Below, one piece after another: positions 34,203 to 42,911 of a stretch of DNA of 64,000 nucleotides. How positions within the stretch are numbered: position 1 is the first letter of the stretch; every line of letters starts with the position of its first letter. Below the pieces are notes generated by a model that saw only the letters and a list, made by a program, of their open reading frames with translations, did no database searches and was not told where the DNA came from. The stretch spans positions 1-64,000 of the forward strand of contig NZ_LAVA02000057.1 in the NCBI RefSeq assembly GCF_000974985.2. Direction: 5' to 3'. Made by a program: the position numbers and the translations under genes. The DNA is from Streptomyces mangrovisoli. Its GTDB lineage: Bacteria > Actinomycetota > Actinomycetes > Streptomycetales > Streptomycetaceae.

Positions 34203-37200
34203 ATGATGGCGAAACTCACGGGGTCCGAGGAATTATCCCTCTCCGACATGCTGCGCGCGGCGACGCTCGCCCAGCCCGACCGCACCGCCGTCTCCTGTGG
34301 CACGGAGCGGCTGACCTTCCAGCAGCTCCGTCAGCGCAGTACGAACATGGCCGACCGGCTGCGGCACCTCGGCGCCACGGCGGATGAACCGGTCGGCATC
34401 TTCATGGAGCCGTCCGTCGGCCTCATGGTGAGCGTCTGGGGCGTCCTGCACTCCGGCGCCCCCTATCTGCCGCTGTCACCGGAGTACCCGGACGAACGGG
34501 TCCGCTACATGATCGCGGACTCACGGACCAAGGTCATCGTGACGGACGAGTCCTTGGCCTCCCGGCTGGCCGCGATGACGCCGCCGGGAACGACGATCGT
34601 CACCGTCGGCGAGGCTCGGACACCGGCCCAGGACCAAGACCAGGACCAGGACCAGGACCAGGACCACGCCCCGGCCGGGGACCGGCGTCGGGCCACGGCC
34701 CCGGGCTCGGGCCTGGGCCCGGGTCCGGGCACCGAACCGGACGTCACCGGTTCCGGTGCCTCGTCCGCCGGCGCGCGGGGCCGCACCCTCGCCTATGTCA
34801 TCTACACCTCGGGCAGCACCGGCAACCCCAAGGGCATCGGCATCGAACACCGCAGCATCGCCGCCCAGATGCGCTGGCTGGCCGACGAGCACGGGCTGGA
34901 CGAACACCGGACGGTCCTGCAGAAGACGCCCCTGAGCTTCGACGCGGCCCAGTGGGAGATCCTCGCACCGGCCTGTGGCAGCAGCGTCGTGATGAGTGAA
35001 GCGGGTCGCTACGCCGACCCCGGGGGGCTCATCGACCTGGTCGTGGCACACCAGGTGACCACTCTTCAGGGCGTGCCGACGCTGCTCCAGGCGCTCGTCG
35101 ACACCGGGCGGCTGTCCGACTGCGCGTCGCTCACCCACCTGTTCAGCGGCGGCGAAGCACTCACCCGGACCCTGGCCGTCGAACTGCTCGACGCCTTACC
35201 GGAGTTGACACTGGTCAACCTGTACGGGCCGAGCGAGTGCACGATCAACGCGTCGGCCCACACCGTGGACCGCGGCAGCGTCCAGCACGCTCCCGACCAC
35301 ATAGCGATCGGCCGTCCGGTCCGGGGCATGAGCTTCCACATCCTCGACGCCTCCCGGCGGCCCGTGCCACCCGGCGCATCGGGTGAACTTCACATCGCGG
35401 GACGCCAACTCGCCCGTGGGTATCTCAACAACCCCGAGCTGACCGCCGAACGGTTCGTCCCCAACCCCTTCGCCACGGACCCGGACTCCGCCCGCCTGTA
35501 CCGCACGGGCGACCTGGCCCGGTGGAACGACGACGGCACCGTGCAGTTCCTCGGGCGTACCGACAGCCAGGTCAAGCTGCGCGGCTTCCGGGTCGAGCTG
35601 GACGAGATCAAGGTGTCCATCGAGAAGCACGACTGGGTCAAGCGCGCCGCCGTCCTGGTCCGCGACGACGCCCGGCTCGGCGCCAATCTCGTCGCCTTCA
35701 TCGAACTCGACCCCCAGCGGGCCGCCCTGATGGACCAGGGCAACCACGGCGCCCACCACCAGTCGAAGCAGAGCAGGCTGCAACTCAAGGCACAGCTAAG
35801 CAATCTGGGGGTCCGTCAGGAAGGCGTGCCGCAGGAGGATGCGCCTTCGGAGGACGGGCCGGTCGTCGTCGACCTGCCCGGACGCTCGGCCACGGCGGGG
35901 CAGCGGCGCACGGTGTACGCCCGCAAGACGTACCGCTTCTACGAGGGCGGGGAGGTCGGACGGTCCGACATCCTGGCCCTGTTGGCCCCTCCGACCGCAC
36001 AACCGGAGGCGCCCCGGGACCCGGATACCTTGACCCTGTCCGAACTCGGGACCCTGTTGCGCTATTTCGGGCAGTTCCCGAGCGGCGAGCGGCTCCTGCC
36101 GAAATACGGGTACGCCTCCCCCGGCTCGCTGTACGCCACGCAGTTGTACCTGGAGCTGTCCGGGATCGCCGGCCTCGACGCGGGCTACTACTACCACCAC
36201 CCGATCACCCACCGGCTCGTACTGATCGCCCCCGCCCCGGCCGGCCCGCCGAGGCTGCGCGTCCACTTCGTCGGGCACCGGCCGGCGATCGAGCCCGTCT
36301 ACCGCAACAACATCCAGGAAGTTCTCCAGTTCGAAGCCGGCCACATGGTCGGGCTGTTCGACCACGTCCTGCCGGAATACGGGCTGCGCATCAGCGCCCG
36401 CCCGGCCGTGCCCGAGGTCAAGGACGTCCTGCGCTGCCCCGACGAGGACCACTACCTGGCCACCTACGAGGTGGAGACGGCCGCCGCCCCGGCCGACGAC
36501 AGCCCGGTGGAGCTCTACGTGCAGGCCCACCCCGGCCGGATCGCCGACCTGGACGGCGGCCAGTACCGGTACGACGGCGGCCAACTGGTGCGCGTGTCCG
36601 ACCACTTGATCCGCAAGCAGGACGTCATCGCCATCAACCAGGAGGTGTACGACCGCGCGAGCTTCGGGGTCAGCATCATCGGGCACGCTCCCGCACCCTG
36701 GCAGCGCTATGTCGACCTCGGCCGGGCACTCCAGCGCCTTCAGATGAACGGCCTGGACCTGGGGCTGATGTCCTCCGGCTACAGCTCGGAGACCGGCAAC
36801 CCCCTGCCGTCCGCCCGGCGCGTCGCGGACATCCTCGGCCTCGGCCCGGACACGGCCTCCTACTTCGCCGTCGGCGGCCGGATCAGCGCCGAACAGCGGC
36901 TCAGCGAGGGCATGAAGGAGGACTCCGTCCACATGCGGGGGCCCGCCGAGATCGTCAAGGACAACCTCGCCGAATCCCTGCCTCCGTACATGGTGCCCAA
37001 CCGGGTCACCGTGCTCGACTCCTTCCCCCTCACCCCGAACGGCAAGGTCGACCACCAGGCCCTGCGCGCGTTCGACCAGGCCGCCGTGGACGACACCGAA
37101 GCACCCGTCGTCCCCCCGCGCACGCCGACCGAGGAGGCCATCGCCGCCCTGTGGCGCGCCGTGCTCCAGCAGGAGCGGGTCTCGATCCGGGACAACTTCT

Positions 37201-38393
37201 TCGCCGCCGGGGGCCACTCGCTCACCGCCGTCAACCTGGTCGGCCGGATCAACCGGCAGCTCGGCAGCTCCCTGCCGCTCCAGGTGCTGTTCGACGCGCC
37301 GACCATCGCCGAGCTGGCCCGCCGCGTCGACCGGGAGCCCGCGACCACGCTGCCCCGACTGGTGCGGCTGCGGGCCTCGGACGCCGGGCGGCCGGTCTTC
37401 TGCTGGCCCGGCCTCGGCGGCTACCCGATGAGCCTGCGCCTGCTGGCCGGCAGGCTGGACCTGGACCGGCCGTTCCTCGGTGTCCAGGCACACGGCATCA
37501 ACCCGGGCGAGAACGCGTACCCGACGTTCGACGAGACGGTCGCCAAGGACATCGAACTGATCCGGCAGGTACAGCCGGTCGGCCCGTACACCCTGTGGGG
37601 CTACTCCTTCGGGGCCCGGGTCGCGTTCGAGGCGGCCCATCGGCTGGAACGCGCAGGCGAACGGGTCGACGAGCTGATCCTCATCGCGCCCGGCAAACCG
37701 CCCGTGGAAGTCCGCGACGGCTCGTCCGGCGAGGCAGCGGTCAGCTACAGCGACCCCACCTTCGTCTCGATCCTCTACTCGGTGTTCGCCGGGAACCTGG
37801 AACGGTCCGCCCTCGAGGCGTGTCTGGCCGCGACCCACGACGAAGACTCCTTCGTCGCGTTCGTGTGCGGCCGGTTCGAGCACCTGGAGCGCGACCTGGT
37901 GCGCCGGATCGTCGGCGTGGTGCGCCAGACCTTCCTCTTCGAGTACGCCCCCCACGAACTGGCCGAGCGCAGCGTCGAGGCGCCGATCACGGTCCTGCGC
38001 GCCGCCGGCGACCAGGACTCCTTCCTCGACTCCGGCCACGCGCTGTCCACCACACCCCCGAGGGTCGGCCGGCTCGCGGCCGACCACTACGCCTTGCTGC
38101 GCACGAACGGAATAGCCGAACTCGTGACCGCCCTTCGGGCCGCGCGACTCCCCAGAAAGGCCATCGGAGTGCCTCACGTCAGCATCAAGCATTTCCCCAA
38201 CGACCTCGAAGCCGACCAGATCTCCACCCTCGTCGACGCGATCACCAGCGCCGTGCGGACCGCGTTCTCGGTCGACGAGGGCGCGGTCTCGATAGCCCTC
38301 GAACCGGTGGCCCAGGACGTGTGGGCCGAGCAGGTGTACCTGCCGGAGATCGTCAACAGCACCGGAACGCTGGTCAAGGCACCCAACTACTGA
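34203..38393 (+). CDS. Indigoidine-synthetase-like NRPS (A-Ox-T-TE) with C-terminal PptA/4-OT-type tautomerase domain
   Basis: 1396 aa; from memory BpsA/IndC are about 1,280. Adenylation domain: A3 YVIYTSGSTGNPKG (about 197), NLYGPSECTINAS, A8 KLRGFRVELDEI (about 458), A10 PLTPNGKVD (about 940). A flavin oxidase domain is inserted between A8 and A10 (about 565-910: RKTYRFYEGGEVGRSDIL, PKYGYASPGSLYATQLYLEL). ALMDQGNHGAHHQSKQSRLQ is a motif I know from BpsA. T domain FFAAGGHSLT (about 1003); TE GYSFG Ser near 1136. Residues 1323-1396 match PptA-type tautomerases (PHVSIKHFPNDLEADQ). BpsA/IndC cyclise and oxidise glutamine, so Gln is the inferred substrate. TTA codons occur at 34233 and 35196. 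The start could be ATG 34203 or 34206. Confidence 0.92.
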   Translation: MMAKLTGSEELSLSDMLRAATLAQPDRTAVSCGTERLTFQQLRQRSTNMADRLRHLGATADEPVGIFMEPSVGLMVSVWGVLHSGAPYLPLSPEYPDERVRYMIADSRTKVIVTDESLASRLAAMTPPGTTIVTVGEARTPAQDQDQDQDQDQDHAPAGDRRRATAPGSGLGPGPGTEPDVTGSGASSAGARGRTLAYVIYTSGSTGNPKGIGIEHRSIAAQMRWLADEHGLDEHRTVLQKTPLSFDAAQWEILAPACGSSVVMSEAGRYADPGGLIDLVVAHQVTTLQGVPTLLQALVDTGRLSDCASLTHLFSGGEALTRTLAVELLDALPELTLVNLYGPSECTINASAHTVDRGSVQHAPDHIAIGRPVRGMSFHILDASRRPVPPGASGELHIAGRQLARGYLNNPELTAERFVPNPFATDPDSARLYRTGDLARWNDDGTVQFLGRTDSQVKLRGFRVELDEIKVSIEKHDWVKRAAVLVRDDARLGANLVAFIELDPQRAALMDQGNHGAHHQSKQSRLQLKAQLSNLGVRQEGVPQEDAPSEDGPVVVDLPGRSATAGQRRTVYARKTYRFYEGGEVGRSDILALLAPPTAQPEAPRDPDTLTLSELGTLLRYFGQFPSGERLLPKYGYASPGSLYATQLYLELSGIAGLDAGYYYHHPITHRLVLIAPAPAGPPRLRVHFVGHRPAIEPVYRNNIQEVLQFEAGHMVGLFDHVLPEYGLRISARPAVPEVKDVLRCPDEDHYLATYEVETAAAPADDSPVELYVQAHPGRIADLDGGQYRYDGGQLVRVSDHLIRKQDVIAINQEVYDRASFGVSIIGHAPAPWQRYVDLGRALQRLQMNGLDLGLMSSGYSSETGNPLPSARRVADILGLGPDTASYFAVGGRISAEQRLSEGMKEDSVHMRGPAEIVKDNLAESLPPYMVPNRVTVLDSFPLTPNGKVDHQALRAFDQAAVDDTEAPVVPPRTPTEEAIAALWRAVLQQERVSIRDNFFAAGGHSLTAVNLVGRINRQLGSSLPLQVLFDAPTIAELARRVDREPATTLPRLVRLRASDAGRPVFCWPGLGGYPMSLRLLAGRLDLDRPFLGVQAHGINPGENAYPTFDETVAKDIELIRQVQPVGPYTLWGYSFGARVAFEAAHRLERAGERVDELILIAPGKPPVEVRDGSSGEAAVSYSDPTFVSILYSVFAGNLERSALEACLAATHDEDSFVAFVCGRFEHLERDLVRRIVGVVRQTFLFEYAPHELAERSVEAPITVLRAAGDQDSFLDSGHALSTTPPRVGRLAADHYALLRTNGIAELVTALRAARLPRKAIGVPHVSIKHFPNDLEADQISTLVDAITSAVRTAFSVDEGAVSIALEPVAQDVWAEQVYLPEIVNSTGTLVKAPNY
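34628..34667 (+). repeat. Hexanucleotide (GACCAG)n microsatellite inside the adenylation domain
   Basis: About six near-perfect copies of CAGGAC encode an (Gln-Asp) run. Together with the following Gly/Pro/Ser stretch (to about 34780) they form an insert of roughly 45 residues between A2 and A3 that homologues lack. Slippage could change its length. Confidence 0.85.
38169..38393 (+). other. Nested in-frame tautomerase reading frame (possible internal start)
   Basis: An in-frame GTG at 38169 is preceded by GAAAGG 8 bp upstream, a fair ribosome site. It would give a 74-aa protein starting M/V-Pro-His-Val-Ser. Tautomerases of this superfamily use an N-terminal proline freed by Met removal. Internal initiation would therefore yield the canonical active enzyme of normal size (E. 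coli PptA is about 77 aa), whereas the full-length fusion would bury that proline. Confidence 0.5.
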
Positions 38394-38477
38394 CGCCTGT
38401 CCAGCCGTTCGCAGACACCGACAGCCCCTCTCGCCGATGGCACCGGAGAACCAGGACATGAGCTCACGGAGGATCGC

Positions 38478-39086
38478 ATGCGCAGGGTGATCGGCAGGGC
38501 GCGGGAGGACCTCTCCGTGATCGTGGCGCGGGACCCGTCGATCCGCACCCGCGCGGAGGCGCTGCTGCATCCCGCGCTGCCCGCACTGTGGACCCACCGG
38601 GTGGCCCATGCCCTGTACACCCGTGGCCACCGTCAACTCGCCAGGCTCCTGGCCTATATGGCCCGCGCCGTCACCGGCGGCATCGAGATCCATCCGGGTG
38701 CGCGGCTCGGCCGCCGCGTGTTCATCGACCACGGGGCGGCGGTGGTCATCGGGGAGACGGCCGAGGTCGGCGACGACGTCACGATCTTCCACCAGGTCAC
38801 CCTCGGTGCGGTCGGCTGGTGGCGGGACGGCCGCCGAGAACCCGGTGCCCGCCGGCATCCGGTCGTCGGCGACCGGGTGGTGCTCGGCACCAACGCGATC
38901 GTCCTCGGTCCGCTCACCGTCGGCGACGACGCGCTGATCGGCGCCGGGGCGCTCGTCCTGGGCGATGTGCCGCCGGGCGCACGGGTGATGGCTCCCGCGG
39001 CCGAGGTCGTACAGCCGCTGTCGGCCGCGGACCGCGAGGAGGCCGACCGGCTGCTGCGGGCGCTCGCCACCTCGGGGTGCTGGTGA
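38478..39086 (+). CDS. Serine O-acetyltransferase (CysE/EpsC-like)
   Basis: 202 aa, the short form of the family. The left-handed beta-helix hexapeptide repeats run from about residue 70 to 190. The CysE core is IHPGARLGRRVFIDHGAAVVIGETAEVGDDVTIFHQVTLG. It makes O-acetyl-L-serine from serine and acetyl-CoA. GGAGG lies 4-8 bp before the ATG. Placed between the NRPS and a cysteine-synthase fusion, it most likely supplies O-acetylserine for the cluster product rather than general cysteine synthesis. Confidence 0.93.
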   Translation: MRRVIGRAREDLSVIVARDPSIRTRAEALLHPALPALWTHRVAHALYTRGHRQLARLLAYMARAVTGGIEIHPGARLGRRVFIDHGAAVVIGETAEVGDDVTIFHQVTLGAVGWWRDGRREPGARRHPVVGDRVVLGTNAIVLGPLTVGDDALIGAGALVLGDVPPGARVMAPAAEVVQPLSAADREEADRLLRALATSGCW

Positions 39087-39169
39087 GGGCCGACCCCGGC
39101 CCGCCCCGCCCGTCTTTCGTCGCACGCCGTTCCCGCCGACCCCCTGTCGGCACGCCATCGGAGGCAGAC

Positions 39170-41506
39170 ATGATTCACGTCGGTGTCGTGGAGAGCAATC
39201 TCTCCGGATCCGGCTTCGAAGGCCTGCAGATCATCAAGGAACTCGACTGCCGGGTCACCTTCTTCACCCGCGACCTGGACCGGTACCTCGAAGTACCGGG
39301 CGGGCCCGCCTACTTCGACGACTACGTCGACGAGATCGTCCACTGCGAGACGAACGTCCTCGAAGAGCTCCTGCCGCACGTGCACGCGGCCGGGGCCCAG
39401 CACCCCTTCGACGCGTTCCTGACCCTGGCGGAGTACGACGTGGTCGTGGCCGCCCAGGTGGCCGTCCAGCTCGGACTGCCCACGGTCAGCGTCGACGGCG
39501 TCGCGACGGCACGCAACAAGGCGCTGATGCGCCGCCGCTGCGCCGAACTCGGCGTCGCGATACCGGCGTTCCGCACCGTGCGGAACCCCGCCGAGGCCGA
39601 GGCGGCAGCGGCGGAGATCGGACTGCCCTGCGTGGTCAAGCCGGCCGACGAGACCAGCAGCGCAGACGTCCGGCTGGTGGAGACCGCGGCGCAGGCCGCC
39701 GAGCACGTCGCGCTGATCCGGTCCCGGGTCGAGAACACCCGCGGCCAGGCCCGCTACCACGAGCTGATGGTCGAGGAGTATCTGAGCGGCCCCGAGGTCA
39801 GCGTGGAGGTGCTCGCCGACGGCGACCGCTACGAGGTGTTCGGGGTGACCGACAAGTCGGTCGTCGGGCAGGGCTACTTCGTCGAGCTGGCCCACACTTT
39901 CCCCTCCAGCCTGCCCGAGCCGGTGGTGCGCGCCTGCGGCGACCTGGCCGTGGAAGCGCTCCGCGCGGTCGGGTTCGACCTCGGCATGGCGCATGTCGAG
40001 ATCAAGGTGACCGAGTCGGGACCCAAGCTCATCGAGATCAACCCCAGGCCCGCCGGCGGCAAGATCACCTACCTCGTCGACCGCGCCCTCGGCATCAAGT
40101 CCCTGGAGCTGGTGGCCCGGCAGTACCTCGGCCAGCCGCTGCCGGCCCGGGTGCTGCCCGAGCGGCCGGTCGGCGGCGCCGCCATCCGCTACCTGACCGC
40201 ACGGCCCGGCCGGGTCGTCTCCGTCAGCGGCCGGCAGCGGGCCGCCGCCCTGCCCGGTGTCGAGGAGGTCGTCGTCAAACCCAAGGCGGGCTCCGTCGTA
40301 CGGGAGTTGCGCCGCAACGGCGACCGCGCCGGCCATGTGCTCGTGGTGGCCGAGACCGCCGAACTCGCGGCGCGCACCGCCGAGGCCGCCGCACAGGAGA
40401 TCAGCATCCGCACCGAGCCCGTCACCCGGCGCCCGGTCGCGGACTCCCTGGTCGATCTGATCGGCGGTACGCCGCTGCTCCGGCTGCCCGTGCACCGCAT
40501 CGTGGACGGGGTCCCCGCCGACGCCGAGGTGCTGGCGAAGCTGGAGCTGTTCAACCCCTGGTCCAGCAGCAAGGACCGGGCCGCGCTGTCGATGCTGCGC
40601 GGCGCCGAGGAACGCGGGGCGCTCACCCCGGGCGGCGGCACCGTGATCGAGGCGACCTCGGGCAACACCGGCATCTCGCTGGCCGCGCTGGCGGCGGCCC
40701 GCGGCTACCGCTGCGTCATCGTGCTGCCGGACAACGCCACCCAGGAGCGGGTGTCCATGCTTCGGTCGCTCGGCGCGGAGGTGGTGCGGACCCCGCACAC
40801 GGGCGGCTATCAGGCGGCGGTCGACAAGGCCGAGGAGCTCCACCGGCAGACCCCTGGATCCTGGTTCTGCTGCCAGCACGACAACCCGGACAACACCCGC
40901 GCGCACTACGAGACGACCGGCCCGGAGATCTGGAGCGACGCCGACGGGCGGATCGACGTGTTCGTCTGCGGGGTGGGCACCGGCGGCACGCTCAGCGGCG
41001 CGGGGCACTATCTGCGCGAGAGCCACCCCGCGGTCCGGATCGTGGCCGTGGAACCGGCGGGCTCACCGCTGCTGTCCGGCGGCGAGCCCGGCACGCACAC
41101 CATCCCGGGCTTCAACGGCGGGTTCATCGCGCCCACCACGGAACGGGCCCTCATCGACGAGGTCGTCCCGGTCTCCGACGCGGACGCCCTGGAGACCACC
41201 CGCCGACTCGCCCTGCGCACCGGCCTGATGGTCGGTGTCTCGGCCGGCGCCGTCGTCCACGCGGCCGGTGTCCTGGCCGCCCGGCCGGAGTACCGGGGCC
41301 GCCGCATCGTCACCGTGCTGCCCGACAGCGGCGAACGGTATCTGAGCCTGCTCGGTCGCGAGGCCGAACGGGTGCCGGGTGGGGGGACCGGGTCGGTTCC
41401 GGCCGGGGACGGCGACCCGGCCCCCGCCGGGGGCGCCGGCTCGGCTCCCGCCGGGGCCGGGCGATCGGCTCCCGCCCGGGACGCTTCCGGTGGCGGTGAC
41501 CGGTGA
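39170..41506 (+). CDS. ATP-grasp ligase fused to a cysteine-synthase-type PLP enzyme
   Basis: 778 aa. Residues 1-410 are an ATP-grasp ligase: pre-ATP-grasp Rossmann region, LPCVVKPADETSSADV (nucleotide Lys), MVEEYLSGPEVSVEVL, and the metal loop PKLIEINPRPAGGKI with canonical E-x-N. Residues about 423-735 are a beta-substituted alanine synthase: LVDLIGGTPLLRLP, PLP lysine in NPWSSSKDR (about 468), ATSGNTGISLAAL (about 496) and phosphate-binding VGTGGTLSGAG (about 603). A low-complexity Gly/Ala/Pro tail ends the protein. It would condense O-acetylserine with a nucleophile to give a beta-substituted alanine and ligate an amino or carboxyl partner in one polypeptide. The nucleophile is unknown. 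GGAGG precedes the ATG. Confidence 0.92.
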   Translation: MIHVGVVESNLSGSGFEGLQIIKELDCRVTFFTRDLDRYLEVPGGPAYFDDYVDEIVHCETNVLEELLPHVHAAGAQHPFDAFLTLAEYDVVVAAQVAVQLGLPTVSVDGVATARNKALMRRRCAELGVAIPAFRTVRNPAEAEAAAAEIGLPCVVKPADETSSADVRLVETAAQAAEHVALIRSRVENTRGQARYHELMVEEYLSGPEVSVEVLADGDRYEVFGVTDKSVVGQGYFVELAHTFPSSLPEPVVRACGDLAVEALRAVGFDLGMAHVEIKVTESGPKLIEINPRPAGGKITYLVDRALGIKSLELVARQYLGQPLPARVLPERPVGGAAIRYLTARPGRVVSVSGRQRAAALPGVEEVVVKPKAGSVVRELRRNGDRAGHVLVVAETAELAARTAEAAAQEISIRTEPVTRRPVADSLVDLIGGTPLLRLPVHRIVDGVPADAEVLAKLELFNPWSSSKDRAALSMLRGAEERGALTPGGGTVIEATSGNTGISLAALAAARGYRCVIVLPDNATQERVSMLRSLGAEVVRTPHTGGYQAAVDKAEELHRQTPGSWFCCQHDNPDNTRAHYETTGPEIWSDADGRIDVFVCGVGTGGTLSGAGHYLRESHPAVRIVAVEPAGSPLLSGGEPGTHTIPGFNGGFIAPTTERALIDEVVPVSDADALETTRRLALRTGLMVGVSAGAVVHAAGVLAARPEYRGRRIVTVLPDSGERYLSLLGREAERVPGGGTGSVPAGDGDPAPAGGAGSAPAGAGRSAPARDASGGGDR

Positions 41507-42828
41507 CCGCGCCCGGACCCGCCGACGACCGGCCCCGCCTTCTGCTGGTGATGCCGTACCGCCAGTTCGTGACCAAGGCACAGGCCGAGGGGTTCTGGGT
41601 CGGGGCGATCTGGGACCCCCGGCTGGAATCACCCGAGTATCTCGCCGACGTACGCGCGCTGGCGGACTGCTACGTGGAGGCCGACTTCCAGGACCCGGAG
41701 ACGTTGCGCCGCACCCTGCGCGAGGTGGCCGAGGAGCAGCGCGCCACGGTGATCCACCACCTCGGCAGGGAGGAGACGATGGTCACCGCCTACGAGGTGG
41801 CCGAGGACCTGCGCGCCGAGCTGAACCCGGCCGCCGCGATCCGTCTCCTCGCCGACAAGCACGCGATGCGCGACCTGCTCGCCGAGCGCGGGCTGTCCCC
41901 GGTCTCCTTCGAGGCCGCGCCGACCCGGCGGGACGTACCGGAGGCGGTCGGGCGGATCGGCTACCCGGCCGTGGTCAAGCCCGCCGCGCTCGCCGGCAGT
42001 CGAGGGGTGTTCCTGTGGCGGGAGGCGCGGGACCGGGCGGAGTGGACCGCGCTCGTCGACGAGTACGGCTACGACGGCCCGTTCCTGGTCGAGGAGTATC
42101 TGCGGGGACCCGAATACAGCGTGGAGACGCTAAGCAGGGACGGCCGGCACCAGGTCGTGGGCATCACCGAGAAGCTGCTGGGGCCGCCGCCGCTGTTCGT
42201 GGAGGTCGGACACGTGCATCCGGCGCCGCTGCCCGAGGACCGGCGACGGGCCCTGGAGGAGCTCACCACGGAGTTCCTCACGGCGTGCGGATATCGTTTC
42301 GGCCCCGCGCACACCGAGGTGATCTGGACCCGGAGCGGCCCGCGCATCGTCGAGTCGCAGGCCCGGCTCGGTGGTGACCGGATACCGCGGCTCGTCGAGC
42401 TGGCGACCGGACTCGACATCGAGCGGGCGATCTTCGCCGCGCTGGCGGACAGGTCGGCCGGGCCCGCCTCGCCCACCGAGCCCACCGAGCCCACGGAGCG
42501 GACGACGACCAAGGCCGCGCCCGCAACCGCGACCGCCATCGTCCGGTTCTTCACCTTCCCGCCCGGCCGGGTCGACGAGATCCGCGGGCTGGAGACGGCG
42601 GCCCGCCTGCCCCACGTCGACGAGTTGACCCTCCGGCTGCACCCGGGCGACACCGTGCCGGCGGTCCGCGACTCCAAGAGCCGGCACGGCCACGTCATCG
42701 TCCACGGCCCCACCCCCGCGGCGGCCCAGGCCCGTTGTGCGGAGGTGCTCGCCGCCATCGAGGTCGTCGTCGACGACACCCCCGTACGGGCGGACGGCCG
42801 CACCGGGGCGCTCGGCACGCCGGTATGA
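41503..42828 (+). CDS. ATP-grasp amino acid ligase
   Basis: 441 aa. The GTG start overlaps the previous stop (GTGA), so translation is coupled. The ATP-grasp core shows YPAVVKPAALAGSRGVFLW, GPFLVEEYLRGPEYSVETLS and PRIVESQARLGGDRIPRLVELATG. The metal loop reads E-S-Q instead of E-x-N, a variation seen in some ligases of this group. A Pro/Thr/Glu linker (PTEPTEPTERTTTK) precedes a C-terminal domain common to BL00235/CarA-like dipeptide ligases. It forms an amide bond through an acyl-phosphate; the substrates are not known. Confidence 0.88.
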   Translation: MTAPGPADDRPRLLLVMPYRQFVTKAQAEGFWVGAIWDPRLESPEYLADVRALADCYVEADFQDPETLRRTLREVAEEQRATVIHHLGREETMVTAYEVAEDLRAELNPAAAIRLLADKHAMRDLLAERGLSPVSFEAAPTRRDVPEAVGRIGYPAVVKPAALAGSRGVFLWREARDRAEWTALVDEYGYDGPFLVEEYLRGPEYSVETLSRDGRHQVVGITEKLLGPPPLFVEVGHVHPAPLPEDRRRALEELTTEFLTACGYRFGPAHTEVIWTRSGPRIVESQARLGGDRIPRLVELATGLDIERAIFAALADRSAGPASPTEPTEPTERTTTKAAPATATAIVRFFTFPPGRVDEIRGLETAARLPHVDELTLRLHPGDTVPAVRDSKSRHGHVIVHGPTPAAAQARCAEVLAAIEVVVDDTPVRADGRTGALGTPV

Positions 42829-42911
42829 GCACCGTCGTCCACGACTCCCCCCACCCCGAGAGAGGCACTGACATGCAGCGGTCCACATCCACGGCCAGGA
42901 GGTCGCCATGA
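42825..42911 (+). CDS. Candidate 28-codon ORF between two ATP-grasp genes
   Basis: The ATG overlaps the stop of the preceding ligase gene (ATGA), and the TGA overlaps the start of the next (ATGA), which fills the gap exactly. The peptide starts MSTVVHDSPHPERG and ends STARRSP. An internal ATG at 42873 has its own RBS (GAGAGAGG). The AGGAGG serving the next gene lies inside it. It could be a leader that couples translation, a small peptide, or chance; no homologue is recognised. Confidence 0.35.
   Translation: MSTVVHDSPHPERGTDMQRSTSTARRSP

Noticed and set aside
33752..34303. 183-aa minus-strand ORF overlapping the NRPS start
   Set aside because: It overlaps the NRPS N terminus and its promoter region and lacks protein-like features.
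34203..38393. Calling the cluster a plain indigoidine (blue pigment) cluster
   Set aside because: The NRPS core fits, but IndA and IndB homologues are missing. The SAT, CysK fusion and ATP-grasp genes indicate a different end product.
35522..38461. 979-aa plus-strand frame overlapping the NRPS in a second frame
   Set aside because: Arg/Pro-rich shadow with no motifs.
35796..39158. 1120-aa open frame antisense to the NRPS
   Set aside because: It is a mirror of the NRPS codon bias (rich in Asp, Gly, Val, Arg and His). No domain is recognisable, and the sense strand has clear A, Ox, T, TE and tautomerase motifs.
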